The notes below the pieces were generated by a model. It had not been told where the DNA came from, did no database searches, and saw nothing but the letters and a program-made list of their open reading frames with translations. From Desulfosporosinus sp. (GTDB lineage Bacteria; Bacillota; Desulfitobacteriia; Desulfitobacteriales; Desulfitobacteriaceae), in the NCBI GenBank assembly GCA_016278585.1, contig JADQBO010000174.1, positions 1 through 13,058 on the forward strand: a DNA stretch of 13,058 nucleotides, given 5' to 3'. The position numbers were made by a program, and so were the translations under genes. This document shows positions 12,909-13,058 of the stretch, piece after piece (the stretch's first letter is position 1; each line of letters starts with the position of its first letter).

Positions 12909-12958
12909 ACCGGGGCCTGACACCAACTTATGGACTTATTGTTTCGCTTGTGAAAACT
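12909..12958 (+). repeat. CCTGACACC repeat, copy 3
   Basis: ACCGGGGCCTGACACC is followed by AACTTAT, GG, ACTTATTGTTT and CGCTTGTGAAAA. It differs from copy 2 mainly in the bases before CCTGACACC and in the two-base spacer between the ACTTAT units. Confidence 0.85.
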
Positions 12959-12980
12959 TGGGTTCGATGATGTGCGACCT

Positions 12981-13013
12981 ATAATACCTCTTACTGAACG
13001 TAAGAGGTATTAT
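12981..13013. repeat. Perfect 14-bp stem hairpin without T-run
   Basis: ATAATACCTCTTAC (12981-12994), TGAAC, GTAAGAGGTATTAT (13000-13013) is an exact inverted repeat. No run of Ts follows on either strand, so it is a poor rho-independent terminator. It could be a Rho-independent hairpin of unusual kind, a regulator site, or the end of a mobile element continuing outside the window. Confidence 0.65.
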
Positions 13014-13058
13014 CGGACCTAATCTCTAGAAAACGTTTAAAATATAGTTATGAAGCAA

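Noticed and set aside
9361..12958. The three CCTGACACC repeats as a CRISPR array
   Set aside because: The spacing is thousands and then about a thousand bases, with genes between copies and no cas genes.

Overview
The window is AT-rich DNA from a low-GC Gram-positive bacterium (Bacillota). The evidence is strong purine-rich Shine-Dalgarno sites, GTG and TTG starts, and the gene families present: a TagB/F-type glycerophosphotransferase, an AraM-like dehydrogenase, an XRE plus ImmA/IrrE pair and a HEPN/MNT pair. A spore-forming or clostridial lineage is possible, but I cannot place the genus from sequence alone.

Positions 1-6869 (all plus strand) are part of a surface-polysaccharide locus. It holds a GT4 glycosyltransferase cut by the window edge, a CDP-glycerol glycerophosphotransferase family protein, a stretch with a possible gene remnant, and a Wzx-type flippase. 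Three tightly packed genes follow: an Fe-alcohol dehydrogenase of the sn-glycerol-1-phosphate dehydrogenase type, a LicC-like nucleotidyltransferase and a HAD-IIA hydrolase. The last three look like a CDP-glycerol supply cassette, resembling the pneumococcal gtp1-3 set for CDP-2-glycerol. They would feed the glycerophosphotransferase, and the flippase would export the decorated unit.

Positions 6870-13058 are an accessory patchwork of damaged genes, short dispersed repeats and stress or defence modules. After a decayed zinc-ribbon gene comes a small operon: a possible 40-aa CxxC peptide, an unrecognised 91-aa protein and a large P-loop GTPase-like protein. The last codons of the GTPase gene are supplied by a repeat, so its 3' end has been replaced. 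Next is a HEPN/MNT toxin-antitoxin pair whose HEPN gene carries an ochre stop at codon 39 while the MNT antitoxin is intact. It is followed by GACCTCAGG repeats and the tail of a sugar-nucleotide epimerase pseudogene.

On the minus strand lie an ImmA/IrrE metallopeptidase with C-terminal zinc ribbons, the severed tail of a regulator just upstream of it, and a complete XRE regulator. The XRE gene is divergent from a 56-aa coiled-coil-like protein. A perfect inverted repeat touches the extended -10 of that small gene and is probably an operator.

Three copies of a repeat built on GCCTGACACCAACTTAT lie at breakpoints of damaged genes or in non-coding DNA. They appear to mark where this accessory segment was rearranged. 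No tRNA, rRNA, CRISPR array or intact transposase was seen.
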